Positions 26,381 through 36,392 are shown, numbered from the stretch's first letter. The stretch: 64,000 bases of DNA from an uncultured Lachnospiraceae bacterium (GCA_910584915.1 CAJUDM010000002.1:62001-126000), one strand, 5' to 3'. Translations and numbers: made by a program. The notes: generated by a model not told the origin, from the letters alone.

Positions 26381-28809
26381 ACCCCCAGCTCATAAGGCAG
26401 CTTCCCGGCCTCCTGTCTGAAATAATAGCACACAAATTCTTCGTCCTCATAATAGACATTGAGCACCGACGGATACCTTTTCTCAAACTCCTGGCACCAT
26501 CTGTAAGCCTTCGACTCCAGCGCAGTCCTGTTATCAAGCATTAAATACATCAGCCATGCATTCGTATATTCGGGGAGTGCCTGATCCGCCAACTCATCCG
26601 ACACCTCTCCTGTTATGATCTCCGGCGCCTGGCTCGCCCCGCTGTCCTCATATTTGCGGGAATACAAATCCCAGAACGGCTCCAGATATTTCTTTTCCCC
26701 CATCCAGCTCGGTCCGTCAAAGAAATGGGACTGAGCGTAGAGAAGCGGTTTTTTCTCCACATAAATAAACACATATTCCGATGGGATACTGTATCTTCCC
26801 CTGCCGCAGTTTTCCACAAACCCCAGCAGTTCCTCGTGCCATCCGTACTGTATGACCGGATAAAGCTCATCCGTGGGCGATATGATCGTATAACTGTACT
26901 TTGGAAAGGCTTCTATGATCGATTCCGTCACTTCCGCCGCCGCATTGTAACGCGACAGTTCATAGAATAACAGACCCCTGAAATTTCCGGTCAGGATCGT
27001 CACCCCATAGATACCCAGAATCGATACCAGGGATACCAGCCTCAGGATCAGATCGTTACAAAAACGTATCACTGCAGTGAACAGGATATCGACCGGCATC
27101 GCCATGACCGCAAGGATCATCATATGCCCCGGGGCAAAAAACCGCCCCTCCGGCAGCAGATCAGGCAATCCGACCATCGGCGCAAAATATACGAGTATGT
27201 ACAGGACAGAAGCGGCGATCACCGGCGGATACCCCGAGCAGATATCCCTGAAGCACTTGAACTTATCCTTCCGCCTTGTAAGCAGACAGAATACGGCGAT
27301 GGCTGCCGTCACCACCAACATCCATCCGCCTCTTTCCTTCCCGTATAAAGCGGCATAGCCTTTATCATAAAACTCGATCACTCCGCTCAGTATGGCTGCG
27401 GTAATACTGACCTCGCTTCGCAGTATTTCCTGCGTTGCAGGCTCTCCATTTTCATTCGGATTTATCCCCGTATCTTCTGTTTTTTCATCGCTTTCCCTGA
27501 GTTCTCTGCTTTCCTCACCGCTTATAGCATTCGCCGCCCAGTCAATAGACGCATTAAACGGCACTCCCTGCACCAGGGCTCCCACCATCGGCATCACCGC
27601 GATCATTCCCGCACAGAACCCTGCCGCCGCCAGCGGAAGCAGATACTTTTTATTCAATACCTTCTTCAATCCAAAGAGCGCAAAAGAAACGCAGATGAAC
27701 ACTGCCATCAACGCTGTGTGGAAGTGCGTCATGACCGCCGCCGCCAGAGAGAGCATCAACAATAAAAGATTTTCGTCCCAAAGATATTTTTTTACTTTAC
27801 CTTTTTTTCCGGCGAGCGGAACATATTCTTTGTCCAGATAATTTGAGAAATACAGAGCGCTCAGGCACACCGTGTGCAGCCCGAACTCCATCGGCATCGT
27901 AATCTGCAGCCTGAACATGCTGTGGATCAGATCTCCGTTGCAAAGATCCAGTGTCAGAAACAGCATCAGCACAAACACCGGTGTATATCTCCACCTGAAA
28001 ATCTTTCTGAGCAGGAAATACGCGGAAAGCAGGAAGACCGCCACATGGATCCCCTGCAGAAACAGCAGTATGCTGTATACCTTAATGCCAAACAGCGTAT
28101 GCATGCAGTAGATAAAGCAATGCATCGCCTCAGGGTAGACTCCCTCTTTAAATATCTCACCCTCTATCAACCCGTATATCCAGGCATGGTGCGTATACAG
28201 ATCCCCATACCCATAAGAATGGACCTGAAAGGCTCCATAGGAAAAATACGCCATCCCGTATACGATCACAGCCACGGGAATACCGTATTCCCAGAACAGA
28301 AAGCTTATCCTGTGTCCCAGATCCCACAGCCATTCCTTTATTTTGATCCTCACCCTCTGCGGACTGTACGATCTTATCTTCCTCCAATAATCAAGGCTTA
28401 AAAACCGCGCCGCCTTCTTCACATATTTGCCGCACACAATGAAAAAAAGGATGACAAGCACCAGCACCCTGTACTTTCCTTTTAAAGTACGGACGTCATG
28501 GAACTTCGCATCCACCAGCCTTCTGTATCTTCTGTCGAGATAAGCCACTACATTTTTCAAAAAAGCCAGCACAAAAACTCCGTAAAATATCAGCCTGACG
28601 ATCCACTGGCTCAATCCCTGAAAAAGCCCGAGCACCAGAACCACCGAATTCACGGCAACGATTGAAGCCGTGACGCAGAAACTGAAACGATAGAGCCCTG
28701 ACTTTGTTCTCAGATGCCTGTTAAATACAACACGGGGCCACAGGAGCATCAGGAACAGATAGCCGCAAAATACTTTTCCGTATTCCGATATCCAATACCA
28801 ATTATCCAT
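26365..28809 (-). CDS. large polytopic membrane protein, paralogue of the 7162-9396 gene (possible GT-C enzyme)
   Basis: This 814-residue protein has about 13 hydrophobic segments and a C-terminal soluble domain. It shares its whole length with the 744-residue protein at 7162-9396, including GYLFLMLLWPRVVF at the start, FSYGAFQVHSYGYGD with a TIHH-like THH loop, MHCFIYCMHTLFG, and the C-terminal NVYYEDEEFVCYY. It is longer by about 60 residues in the loop after the third hydrophobic segment, which is rich in R and K. Its codons are GC-rich, unlike the paralogue. A GGGAGG site precedes the ATG by 4 nt. A sugar-transfer or polymerase role is inferred only from topology and context. Confidence 0.72.
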   Translation of the reverse strand: MDNWYWISEYGKVFCGYLFLMLLWPRVVFNRHLRTKSGLYRFSFCVTASIVAVNSVVLVLGLFQGLSQWIVRLIFYGVFVLAFLKNVVAYLDRRYRRLVDAKFHDVRTLKGKYRVLVLVILFFIVCGKYVKKAARFLSLDYWRKIRSYSPQRVRIKIKEWLWDLGHRISFLFWEYGIPVAVIVYGMAYFSYGAFQVHSYGYGDLYTHHAWIYGLIEGEIFKEGVYPEAMHCFIYCMHTLFGIKVYSILLFLQGIHVAVFLLSAYFLLRKIFRWRYTPVFVLMLFLTLDLCNGDLIHSMFRLQITMPMEFGLHTVCLSALYFSNYLDKEYVPLAGKKGKVKKYLWDENLLLLMLSLAAAVMTHFHTALMAVFICVSFALFGLKKVLNKKYLLPLAAAGFCAGMIAVMPMVGALVQGVPFNASIDWAANAISGEESRELRESDEKTEDTGINPNENGEPATQEILRSEVSITAAILSGVIEFYDKGYAALYGKERGGWMLVVTAAIAVFCLLTRRKDKFKCFRDICSGYPPVIAASVLYILVYFAPMVGLPDLLPEGRFFAPGHMMILAVMAMPVDILFTAVIRFCNDLILRLVSLVSILGIYGVTILTGNFRGLLFYELSRYNAAAEVTESIIEAFPKYSYTIISPTDELYPVIQYGWHEELLGFVENCGRGRYSIPSEYVFIYVEKKPLLYAQSHFFDGPSWMGEKKYLEPFWDLYSRKYEDSGASQAPEIITGEVSDELADQALPEYTNAWLMYLMLDNRTALESKAYRWCQEFEKRYPSVLNVYYEDEEFVCYYFRQEAGKLPYELGVEEQA

Positions 28810-28833
28810 AATGCCTCCCTTCTCAGATATCAG

Positions 28834-30267
28834 TTACAGTCGAAACCAGTCGTTTACCTCAATATTTCCGATATGGTAGCCATATTCTTTCACATCCTGC
28901 TCATTTGCCAGGAGAATCCTCTCCCCTCTCTCAGGATCGTCGATAAAAAAATATACCTCATACTTCGTATGTGCCAGTTTATCCGCCGGAATATCCGCCG
29001 TGACCGTCAGTTCCTCTTCTGACTCTCTGCCTCCTGCCAGCCTGCGCAGATCACCCTCTACCTCATATGACTGGTATGTTCCCTGTTCCGCATCATAGAG
29101 GACTACCCCCATCTCCGGTTTTATATAGATTGGTGCAAAACCTGCATTTTTCAGGATTATCCCTATCTCCAGACGCTTGCCAGAAATGCGGTCGGGAAAA
29201 TCAATTCTCTCGATAAACAGACGATATCCCAGATGGCGCTCGATATATGTATATCCATCCATGCCGGAAAAGCACCCCTCCTCCGTGACCTCTGCCGCTC
29301 TCCATTTATCTAAAACTGCCTGATCATGTCCCTCATTCAGGTAGGTGATGTGCATTGCCGCCAGATCTTTTACAGCATTCTCAAAATCATTATATTGGTT
29401 ATCATCTATCACTTCTCCCCCATTTGGAACCCACCGGCACAGCTGATCCTGAAAATCGAGTTCCTCTTTCCTCGTCGTAAATCTCTCCTCACTGTTTTTC
29501 AGTATTCCGTATGTGCCGTAATCACTTTCATTGCCGAGCATCCCGTCATTATACAGGCTGAGCCTCCCCGCCATCCGGTTTTCCGCGAGCACGCCCTCCG
29601 ATATCTCCTCAATTCCGGTGATCTTCCGCCACTGCCCGGGCGTTCTGACTGCCAGATAAACGAAAGGTTCCGTTATGTCATCCAGCTTCTCAGCCAGTCT
29701 GAGCATATCTTCATCCTCCGAATATTTTGTGCCGTTCATCTCTCCCCAGTTGCCCGTAAACAGTCCCTGTATGATAAAGATCTGATCGCCTGCCCCGCGA
29801 AGTATACCTTCCATCTGTTCCATATGCCTCAGGATGACATCGGCTGTCTCCGGCTCGTACTTCTCATTTTCCCCGTCCCAGTCATACATAAAGCGAACGA
29901 TCAGCTTCTTATCCACACTGTCGAGCGCCTGAAATAATCCCTCTATATTTTTTATTCCTGCCCTGCTGATCTCTTTATCCCGGTAATTCTGCAGATTGAT
30001 CTCGATCAATGACAGGCCCGTCCTCTCATCTACGATATACAGATCACTGACAAGTCTCTCGTAATCCGTCTCCTCATCAGTGATCATAAAACGATACAGT
30101 CTGTAAAAACCTCTGCCGTAAGCAGGCAGTTCTCTTGCCGATTCCGTAAACTGACAGCTTTCCATTTTGATATTTCCCCGATAATAACGCAGCGCGGCAA
30201 GATATAAGATCACCGCCAGCGCGCTCAACAGTACAATGCGAATTTTTTTCCTGTTTGTCCTATGCAT
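28834..30267 (-). CDS. DUF4874/DUF4832 family putative glycosidase-like protein
   Basis: This 477-residue protein has one N-terminal membrane anchor (about 9-27) and the rest outside the cell. The sequence resembles the DUF4874 plus DUF4832 pair, a TIM-barrel domain followed by a beta-rich domain. Visible blocks are LIEINLQNYRDKEIS, LIVRFMYDWDGE, IQGLFTGNWGEMNGT (a GxWGE motif with a candidate catalytic Glu), YLAVRTPGQWRK, and YLNEGHD. The family is linked to glycan hydrolysis by fold but has no firm activity. Placed inside the Pel-like operon, it may trim or release the polymer. Confidence 0.75.
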   Translation of the reverse strand: MHRTNRKKIRIVLLSALAVILYLAALRYYRGNIKMESCQFTESARELPAYGRGFYRLYRFMITDEETDYERLVSDLYIVDERTGLSLIEINLQNYRDKEISRAGIKNIEGLFQALDSVDKKLIVRFMYDWDGENEKYEPETADVILRHMEQMEGILRGAGDQIFIIQGLFTGNWGEMNGTKYSEDEDMLRLAEKLDDITEPFVYLAVRTPGQWRKITGIEEISEGVLAENRMAGRLSLYNDGMLGNESDYGTYGILKNSEERFTTRKEELDFQDQLCRWVPNGGEVIDDNQYNDFENAVKDLAAMHITYLNEGHDQAVLDKWRAAEVTEEGCFSGMDGYTYIERHLGYRLFIERIDFPDRISGKRLEIGIILKNAGFAPIYIKPEMGVVLYDAEQGTYQSYEVEGDLRRLAGGRESEEELTVTADIPADKLAHTKYEVYFFIDDPERGERILLANEQDVKEYGYHIGNIEVNDWFRL

Positions 30268-30273
30268 ATCACC

Positions 30274-31362
30274 CTATCCTGTCTTTAAAACTTTTATCCT
30301 GAACGCAACAGCCAGTACACTTAAAAACATCCGCATCATATAGCATACAGGTTCGATCCCCGAGTGCATGCTCTTTCCGTCTGTCCTTACATGCATCACC
30401 GCAGGTATTTCCGCTATCTGAAATTTAAGAAGCAGCATCTGCATGACCATATTGGCATCCGGATACTGGTAATCAAAATGGCTGTATTCTGAATAATAGG
30501 TAAACGCATCTCTGCTCAATCCCTGCAAACCTGTGGTTGGATCCGCAATCTTTCTTCCAGCCAGAACGCAGATCATGAATCTGAACAGCCAGAACGCAAA
30601 TTTTTTAAATACAGAAACCCGGAATTCCGAACTGCCCTCCATAAATCTGGATGCCAGCACGATATCCGGCGTTCTTCCGTCCTGTCCCCTCTCCCTCAGT
30701 TTTCTGTAGATCGCGGGAATATTACAGGGATCATGCTGTCCGTCCGCATCCATCTGGATCACATACTGATAGTCTTTCCTGACTGCGTATTTATATCCAA
30801 GCTGCAACGCGCTCCCGTATCCCAGTCCGAATACATTCGTGATCTGAGCGCACGGATACTCACTGATGATCCTGCCCGATGAATCTGAGGAAGCGTCATT
30901 GATGCACAGCACATCTGCTATCTCCCTTATCTCCGGTCCGGACAGCTGTTCCAGCACCTTTTGGATACTCTTCTCTTCATTCTTCACCGGCAGAATGATC
31001 AGCAGTTCTTTTCCGGCTTTCTGCGCTATTTTGTTATTTTCCTGCAAAAGCAGGGATACCTCTATCGCCAGCTCATGGTTTTTCATCGTCAGACGGGAGA
31101 CAAGCAGACTGAACTGACAACAGACAAGCACGCCCGCGATTCCGATACAGCCCGCGAGCATCTCCTCCCCCCTGTCCATCATCTTCATCCATACAGATAA
31201 CCCGGGAACCGCCCCCGCGACGATAAGCGCCGCTCCCGCGATCTCCCAGATGACCGAAAAATTTGCCGTCAGCTTTTTGACGGCAAGGAACCAGAAACCG
31301 GATAACATGATCGCAATGCCGACAGCCGCCATTATAATTCTTATAATGCTCTCCGCCTCCAT
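30274..31362 (-). CDS. DPM/GtrB-like GT2 glycosyltransferase with N-terminal membrane segments
   Basis: This 362-residue protein has three hydrophobic segments in residues 5-100, then a GT-A domain (about 118-330): LLIILPVKNEEKSIQ, CINDASSDSS, GYGSALQLGYKYA and the DADGQHDP metal motif. A final amphipathic region follows. Enzymes of this shape load a sugar onto undecaprenyl phosphate for use by GT-C transferases at the outer membrane face. The GT-C-like membrane protein two genes downstream would be a natural partner; this is inferred. A GAGGT site precedes the ATG. Confidence 0.83.
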   Translation of the reverse strand: MEAESIIRIIMAAVGIAIMLSGFWFLAVKKLTANFSVIWEIAGAALIVAGAVPGLSVWMKMMDRGEEMLAGCIGIAGVLVCCQFSLLVSRLTMKNHELAIEVSLLLQENNKIAQKAGKELLIILPVKNEEKSIQKVLEQLSGPEIREIADVLCINDASSDSSGRIISEYPCAQITNVFGLGYGSALQLGYKYAVRKDYQYVIQMDADGQHDPCNIPAIYRKLRERGQDGRTPDIVLASRFMEGSSEFRVSVFKKFAFWLFRFMICVLAGRKIADPTTGLQGLSRDAFTYYSEYSHFDYQYPDANMVMQMLLLKFQIAEIPAVMHVRTDGKSMHSGIEPVCYMMRMFLSVLAVAFRIKVLKTG

Positions 31363-31391
31363 CTTTTACCTCTTTCCTGTCCCCTTTATCC

Positions 31392-32837
31392 TCAGTTCGA
31401 TCTCCGGTAGACTACATCAGAAGGTTTCTTTCCCCTGCCGCGCTTTAACAGCTGCCATTTACAGAATATATTCCTGTCCAGATTCTTTTCCACCCAGCGC
31501 AGCCTCGAATACGCGAGCGTCCATCCAACAAAAGCGCCAAGCAGCACGCCGAGGCCGTACCATATCTCCGACAGATACAGCATCGCAAAGACACTGCCCA
31601 GAAAAGTCGCCAGACAAAAGCCGAACGTGGTCATGACCGCTCCCGCCAGGTCACTGTAATAATACAGGAATATGATCGCCGAATACATCAAAAACAATAC
31701 AAAATATCCTGCCGCCATACATGGATAGATCCGCATGACCATTCCTCCCATCCCGAACCGCGGCAGCAACACGATGCAGAGCAGATAGACCACCACGGAT
31801 ATGATGAACTGGATCCGCACAAGGCTCATCAGTTCATTGGATATCGCCCGGAACATCCGCCTCTTGGAGTTATTGATATCCGCTTTTTTTCCGCCGATCA
31901 CAGATTCGGAATAAACTTTGTATTTGTCATGGAAATGCATCTCGATCCTGGCGATAAAGATGACCGTCGCCGAGATATTGGTAAACATCGCGATACAGGT
32001 CGCCATATCGTAGGGCTGATTGCACACAAAACTTCTGACCACTATGATCCTCATATCGCTGGTCCAGAATACGAAATTATGAATGTACAGCCCCAGGATA
32101 TAAAAGAAGTTTGCCGCTACCAGCTGCCACCATTTCCCGAAGTATTTAAGCACTTCTTTATACCGGTTACTGTTCTTCACAAAGTATCTTTTTATCGTGG
32201 CAAATTCCATGACCGCGATCAGGAAGAATCCGATCATAAGGGAGAACAGCATGCTGATCGTGACTTCCCAGTGAAAAATAAAATTTAAAACCAGTGATAG
32301 GATAAACGTCACTATCATCCCGATCAGGAAGTACAGAGAAATCTTCTGGTAATCCTTACAGATGGAAAGATAGATCATCGAATAAAAAACCAGCACCAGG
32401 GAAATGTAACCGCAAAATCCTGTAAATACGTAAAACACACTCACTTCCCCGACAAAATGTTCCCAGAGGCAGAACGGAATGCCAAACAGGCAGCTGAACA
32501 CAATATTGAACATCAGCCCCAGATAATAGCAGGGCAGAATATCCTGATAGCGTTCCTCGAAAATAGCATCCGACATATATTTCGACAGCACAGCGTTAAA
32601 GGGAGACACCGTCAGCAGCGCAAAGATAAAGATATATAACACCGTACAAAAAAACACTTCCCTCGACAGGTATGCCGCCCTGTTCAGTCCCAGGATCCAT
32701 CCCATCAGTATGATCGCCGCTATGACCAGCACCATCGGCGCCACCGTGGCGATCGTACTGTAGGTAAAGCCGACCAGATTGGCAAAAACAGACTTTTTCT
32801 CAAATATTCGGTTTAACTTGACGCCGATACCAGCCAT
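31392..32837 (-). CDS. pelG: PelG-like exopolysaccharide transporter
   Basis: This 481-residue integral membrane protein has about 12 segments and matches the PelG family, MOP-superfamily-like proteins that take part in moving Pel polysaccharide across the cytoplasmic membrane. Recognisable blocks are MAGIGVKLNRIFEKKSV at the start, SPFNAVLSKYMSDAIFE, a conserved charged loop, and FWTSDMRIIVVRSFVCNQPYD in the middle. It starts directly after the pelF stop; its ribosome site GGGGAGGTG is embedded in the end of pelF, so the two are translationally coupled. PelF and PelG together form the core of the synthase. Confidence 0.9.
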   Translation of the reverse strand: MAGIGVKLNRIFEKKSVFANLVGFTYSTIATVAPMVLVIAAIILMGWILGLNRAAYLSREVFFCTVLYIFIFALLTVSPFNAVLSKYMSDAIFEERYQDILPCYYLGLMFNIVFSCLFGIPFCLWEHFVGEVSVFYVFTGFCGYISLVLVFYSMIYLSICKDYQKISLYFLIGMIVTFILSLVLNFIFHWEVTISMLFSLMIGFFLIAVMEFATIKRYFVKNSNRYKEVLKYFGKWWQLVAANFFYILGLYIHNFVFWTSDMRIIVVRSFVCNQPYDMATCIAMFTNISATVIFIARIEMHFHDKYKVYSESVIGGKKADINNSKRRMFRAISNELMSLVRIQFIISVVVYLLCIVLLPRFGMGGMVMRIYPCMAAGYFVLFLMYSAIIFLYYYSDLAGAVMTTFGFCLATFLGSVFAMLYLSEIWYGLGVLLGAFVGWTLAYSRLRWVEKNLDRNIFCKWQLLKRGRGKKPSDVVYRRSN

Positions 32838-32840
32838 CGC

Positions 32841-34442
32841 CTACACCTCCCCGATCTCATCTTCCGGCTTCCCATCCATGTCACCTTCTGCACTCTGTTT
32901 TGGAACTTCTGCCTTATCCGCATTATCGTTACTCTCACTCCAGCCCGGAATCCTTTCTCCATCCGCGTTATCGCCATCCGTATCCAGATCCGGCAATTCC
33001 ACCTCATTATCCGTCCACGGCAGCTGCATGCTCTCCGCAAACTCTCTGTAGATCATCCCGTACCGTTTCAGCATATGCTCCATCCGGTAGAACGCGCACA
33101 CTCTCCTGTATCCGTTTTCACCCATCCGGATACGCATCTGCTCATCCTTCGCCAGAGTCAGGATAGCCTGTGTGATCTCTCCCACATTCATAATATGGGT
33201 GATGATCCCCGCCTCGCCGAAATCATCCTCCCCTTCGTTTCCAAGGATCAGCCCGCTGCAATCCCCCACATCGGTGGCGATCACCGGCTTATGCGCGGCA
33301 AAACTCTCCAGGATCGTAAGCGGCTGCCCTTCGCTGATACTGGTCAGTATCATCATATCCATCTTGCCGTAGTACTCCCGCACATCCACCTTGCCTGTGA
33401 ATACAACGCCGGAAATCCCCATGACTCCTACCATGTCAAAACATTCCTGCGCATATTCGTCATCGGTATCCCATGGTCCCATGATCCAGAGTTTCAATCT
33501 CGGATCCTGTTCCTTGGCAAAACCGAACGCCTGGATCAACGTCTTCACATCTTTGATCGGCGTCACGCGGAATACCGCCCCGACATAGATCTCCTCTTTT
33601 TCCGCCTCGGTCTTTCCCAGAAGATCCTGAAACCTCTCCACCCGGATACCGTTGGGTACCACCATAGTCTTTTCCACCGGGCATTCCAGTTCCGCCTGCA
33701 GCCCCCTCGCCTTCTCATACAGGCTGGTGACCAGTTCACCTCTGTCATACGCCATCTTCGACATCTTGTGGAACTGTTCGATCCAGATGTTCTTATAAAT
33801 ACCTTTCACCCATTTGGACTGGATCAGCTCCTCTTCTCTCTCCCTCGTGTAGATACCATGTTCCGATACCAGAAGGCGCCCGCCGTGGATATGTTTCCCC
33901 ATGCTGCCGAGCACTCCGGCATAGCCGGTACAAAGGCAGTGATAGACATCCGCCTTTGGCACCTTCATCTGCAGCGTGCGAAATAACGGCAGATAGATAG
34001 AACGCATCGTCCAAAGAAAATCCGTAAATACGATCTGGCTGTAATTCATCATATAAAAATCCGTGACCGCGTTCAGGAAATCTTCCCCCATCAACAGATC
34101 ATTCAGCGAACGTTTTTTCTTCTGGAAGAAATCGATCAGCGCCTCCCACTCGATCTGATCCCCTATCATCAGGCTGCGCAGGGCCTGATATTCTTTCCTG
34201 CCCATCCGTTTTTTTCGTTTTCTCTGCCTGCACCAGTCCAGATCATCCAGATAGAGTTCATGTACTTCCACAACATTTTCCGGCAGTTCGTATACAAATT
34301 TTCCCCGCAGTTCTCTGTTTGCCACAATCGTCAGGATAATAAATTCCTGATGGGGAAAAGACTGTATCAGACCGTTCGCCCAGCTGGACATACCGCCTAC
34401 CGTATATGGATAACATCCTTCCGCAATTATACAAATCCTCAT
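32841..34442 (-). CDS. pelF: PelF-like GT4 glycosyltransferase
   Basis: This 533-residue GT-B enzyme matches PelF, the polymerising transferase of Pel polysaccharide. The start MRICIIAEGCYPYTVGGMSSWA is diagnostic. Further blocks are VYHCLCTGYAGVLG, LVSEHGIYTREREEE, VFRVTPIKDVKT, MILTSISEGQPLTILESFA and TDVGDCSGLI. The usual PelF length is near 500; here the last 55 residues form an acidic tail rich in D, E and N with no clear fold. This may be a lineage-specific linker for PelG. It is co-directional and coupled with pelG. Confidence 0.92.
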   Translation of the reverse strand: MRICIIAEGCYPYTVGGMSSWANGLIQSFPHQEFIILTIVANRELRGKFVYELPENVVEVHELYLDDLDWCRQRKRKKRMGRKEYQALRSLMIGDQIEWEALIDFFQKKKRSLNDLLMGEDFLNAVTDFYMMNYSQIVFTDFLWTMRSIYLPLFRTLQMKVPKADVYHCLCTGYAGVLGSMGKHIHGGRLLVSEHGIYTREREEELIQSKWVKGIYKNIWIEQFHKMSKMAYDRGELVTSLYEKARGLQAELECPVEKTMVVPNGIRVERFQDLLGKTEAEKEEIYVGAVFRVTPIKDVKTLIQAFGFAKEQDPRLKLWIMGPWDTDDEYAQECFDMVGVMGISGVVFTGKVDVREYYGKMDMMILTSISEGQPLTILESFAAHKPVIATDVGDCSGLILGNEGEDDFGEAGIITHIMNVGEITQAILTLAKDEQMRIRMGENGYRRVCAFYRMEHMLKRYGMIYREFAESMQLPWTDNEVELPDLDTDGDNADGERIPGWSESNDNADKAEVPKQSAEGDMDGKPEDEIGEV

Positions 34443-34556
34443 TTTATCCTTTCCATCCCGGCCGTTTCTGAATTATTTACCGCTCCTGTTTCTCACCCGC
34501 AAAAATTACAGTCGCTCTCAGTCGAACGGGGAAGAACTGTCCTCCCCGCGAAGTCC

Positions 34557-36392
34557 TCAGTAAGCACTCTTCAGCGTGATCACCAGTTCCTGTTCCTGTG
34601 CCGTGATCAGATAAGCACCATCCTCCAGTTCCTTCCAGCTGCCGCCCTCTATACTGTCTATCTTTTCATGGTCTGTCCGAAGTACAAACCACACCGGTCC
34701 TCCTGTGTCGTTTAACTCCAGGCGGATCATGTTGAACTCTCTGCTGTCCTTATAATCCAGCGCAAGGAATCTGCGGATCCGCAGATCGCACTCTGAGACG
34801 GCTGTATTGTCGAATCCCTGTTTTCCGATCCGGTAATCCTGAATATTCTGCCGCAGCGTATTGGAGGCGAATACCCAGTCTGTCTCACTGTCTTCCGGAT
34901 AGATGATATCCTTCAGATCCGCCAGGACACTGTTATATCCCAGCGCCGTCTCCAGGCACCTCACCCTGAAATCATTCTGCGCGGCGTCCTCAAATCCATC
35001 GATCAGGGCGCTCTGCCTTGTGATATAATCCGACAGGTACCCTATCACTTCCGTATTGTCACTGCAATCCTCGACGACCGTCCTCACTGAGTCAAGCAGT
35101 TCCTCATCCAGGGCGCTCCTCACCTCATCCTCCGTGAGGCCGTCCGCGTAAAAAGAGGTAAACCGGTAGGTGGGCAGTTCCTTCTGCATAAACTCCTGGT
35201 CCTTTTTGAGTTTCCTTTCAACCGGCGTCTTAAACACCCGCGCGCCCGACAGTCCTGTCTCCGCGCTCTGTTCATTCAGAAGCTTCATATACCGCTGAAA
35301 CTGATCACCGTCAGGCTCCTTCTCATCCTCATAATCAAACTGAGGCGCGAGCATGCACGACAGTGACAGCCTGTTGTCCCGGCGCACAGCCACCATCTCC
35401 GGCCATACCACATTCTGGAATATCCCCTCCGAAGACTGACTGTAGCGCTCCATCAGGAATTCTTCATTCTCATTCGTCAGCCCCGGATAATTCGCATAGA
35501 TCATATTCTGCGCATTGATCACCGGATAGATTTCATAAGGGCTTATTTTCGCCGATATCGCGGACAGGATCCCGATGCCCGCCGAATCCTCCATATAGTC
35601 ACCGTTTACGGCAAAGACGGAGGCGGTCTCCGCATTCCTCTTCCAGATGACTGCCGGCAGCTCTGCGTCCGTAACAGGCTCCGTCCCCATGTCACTTTTT
35701 TCAGGCACGCCGTTCATATAGATCTCACTCTCACCAGACACCACATACCAGGGAAGCGTGAATGCAACCCCCCCGACCGGTCCCTCAGGCGAGTAGAAGG
35801 CTTCCCCGCCCAAAAGGAACCCCTCATGCAGATAAACTTCCGTCACAGCCATCCGCTCGGCTCTGGTCATCTCAATGCCCAGAAGCTCCCTCAGCCCCTC
35901 ATTCTCCTTTATCACGGACACTTCCGGGAGATTCAAAAATACCAGATCGATTCCCGCCTTCACGCACCTCTCCAGCGCATCGCAGTTATTCTGCCGGCTC
36001 CAGTCGATCCCAGCGGCATCGACGGCTATCACGGCGATAGCGGGCGGCACGCCCTCCTGTGCGGCAGTCTCCTCATACTCCTCCGGCGACAGATAAGTCA
36101 GGAAGTTTCTCTTCGTATACGCGGCCCAGATGGAAACCGTCTCTCCGACAGCCTCCTCTTCTCCCCCGATATATACGACAGTCTCCCTCCCGTCAGCGAC
36201 GAAGCGCTCCCTGTTATCCGCACTCTCTGCCCCGTAGGCGTCACTCCTGTCCGGGATTTCCGCGGTGTCAACTATATAGGAATTTTCCTCATAATGATTC
36301 CAGCTTTCGAGCGCAACGTTCGAAAACTGGAACAAAAAGAATATGATAAACATTACGATCGTAATTGTAAAATAATTCCGGCGTGATATCAT
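34557..36392 (-). CDS. DUF2194-like membrane-anchored protein of the Pel-type locus
   Basis: This 611-residue protein has one N-terminal membrane segment (about 8-24) and a large outer part. It resembles the DUF2194 family found next to pelF and pelG in Firmicutes. The first part (about 60-230) looks like an alpha/beta ligand-binding module. The middle (FAVNGDYMEDSAGIGIL, then MLAPQFDYED) recalls the polysaccharide deacetylase fold used by PelA, but I cannot place a full metal-binding set. A C-terminal beta domain follows. It may replace PelA, whose hydrolase-deacetylase I do not find in the window. The start is the only ATG near the upstream gene. Confidence 0.6.
   Translation of the reverse strand: MISRRNYFTITIVMFIIFFLFQFSNVALESWNHYEENSYIVDTAEIPDRSDAYGAESADNRERFVADGRETVVYIGGEEEAVGETVSIWAAYTKRNFLTYLSPEEYEETAAQEGVPPAIAVIAVDAAGIDWSRQNNCDALERCVKAGIDLVFLNLPEVSVIKENEGLRELLGIEMTRAERMAVTEVYLHEGFLLGGEAFYSPEGPVGGVAFTLPWYVVSGESEIYMNGVPEKSDMGTEPVTDAELPAVIWKRNAETASVFAVNGDYMEDSAGIGILSAISAKISPYEIYPVINAQNMIYANYPGLTNENEEFLMERYSQSSEGIFQNVVWPEMVAVRRDNRLSLSCMLAPQFDYEDEKEPDGDQFQRYMKLLNEQSAETGLSGARVFKTPVERKLKKDQEFMQKELPTYRFTSFYADGLTEDEVRSALDEELLDSVRTVVEDCSDNTEVIGYLSDYITRQSALIDGFEDAAQNDFRVRCLETALGYNSVLADLKDIIYPEDSETDWVFASNTLRQNIQDYRIGKQGFDNTAVSECDLRIRRFLALDYKDSREFNMIRLELNDTGGPVWFVLRTDHEKIDSIEGGSWKELEDGAYLITAQEQELVITLKSAY

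Noticed and set aside
33075..33986. 303-codon open frame on the + strand inside pelF
   Set aside because: It is antisense to a clearly conserved gene, has no ribosome site, and its His- and Arg-rich composition is typical of the shadow of a GC-rich gene.
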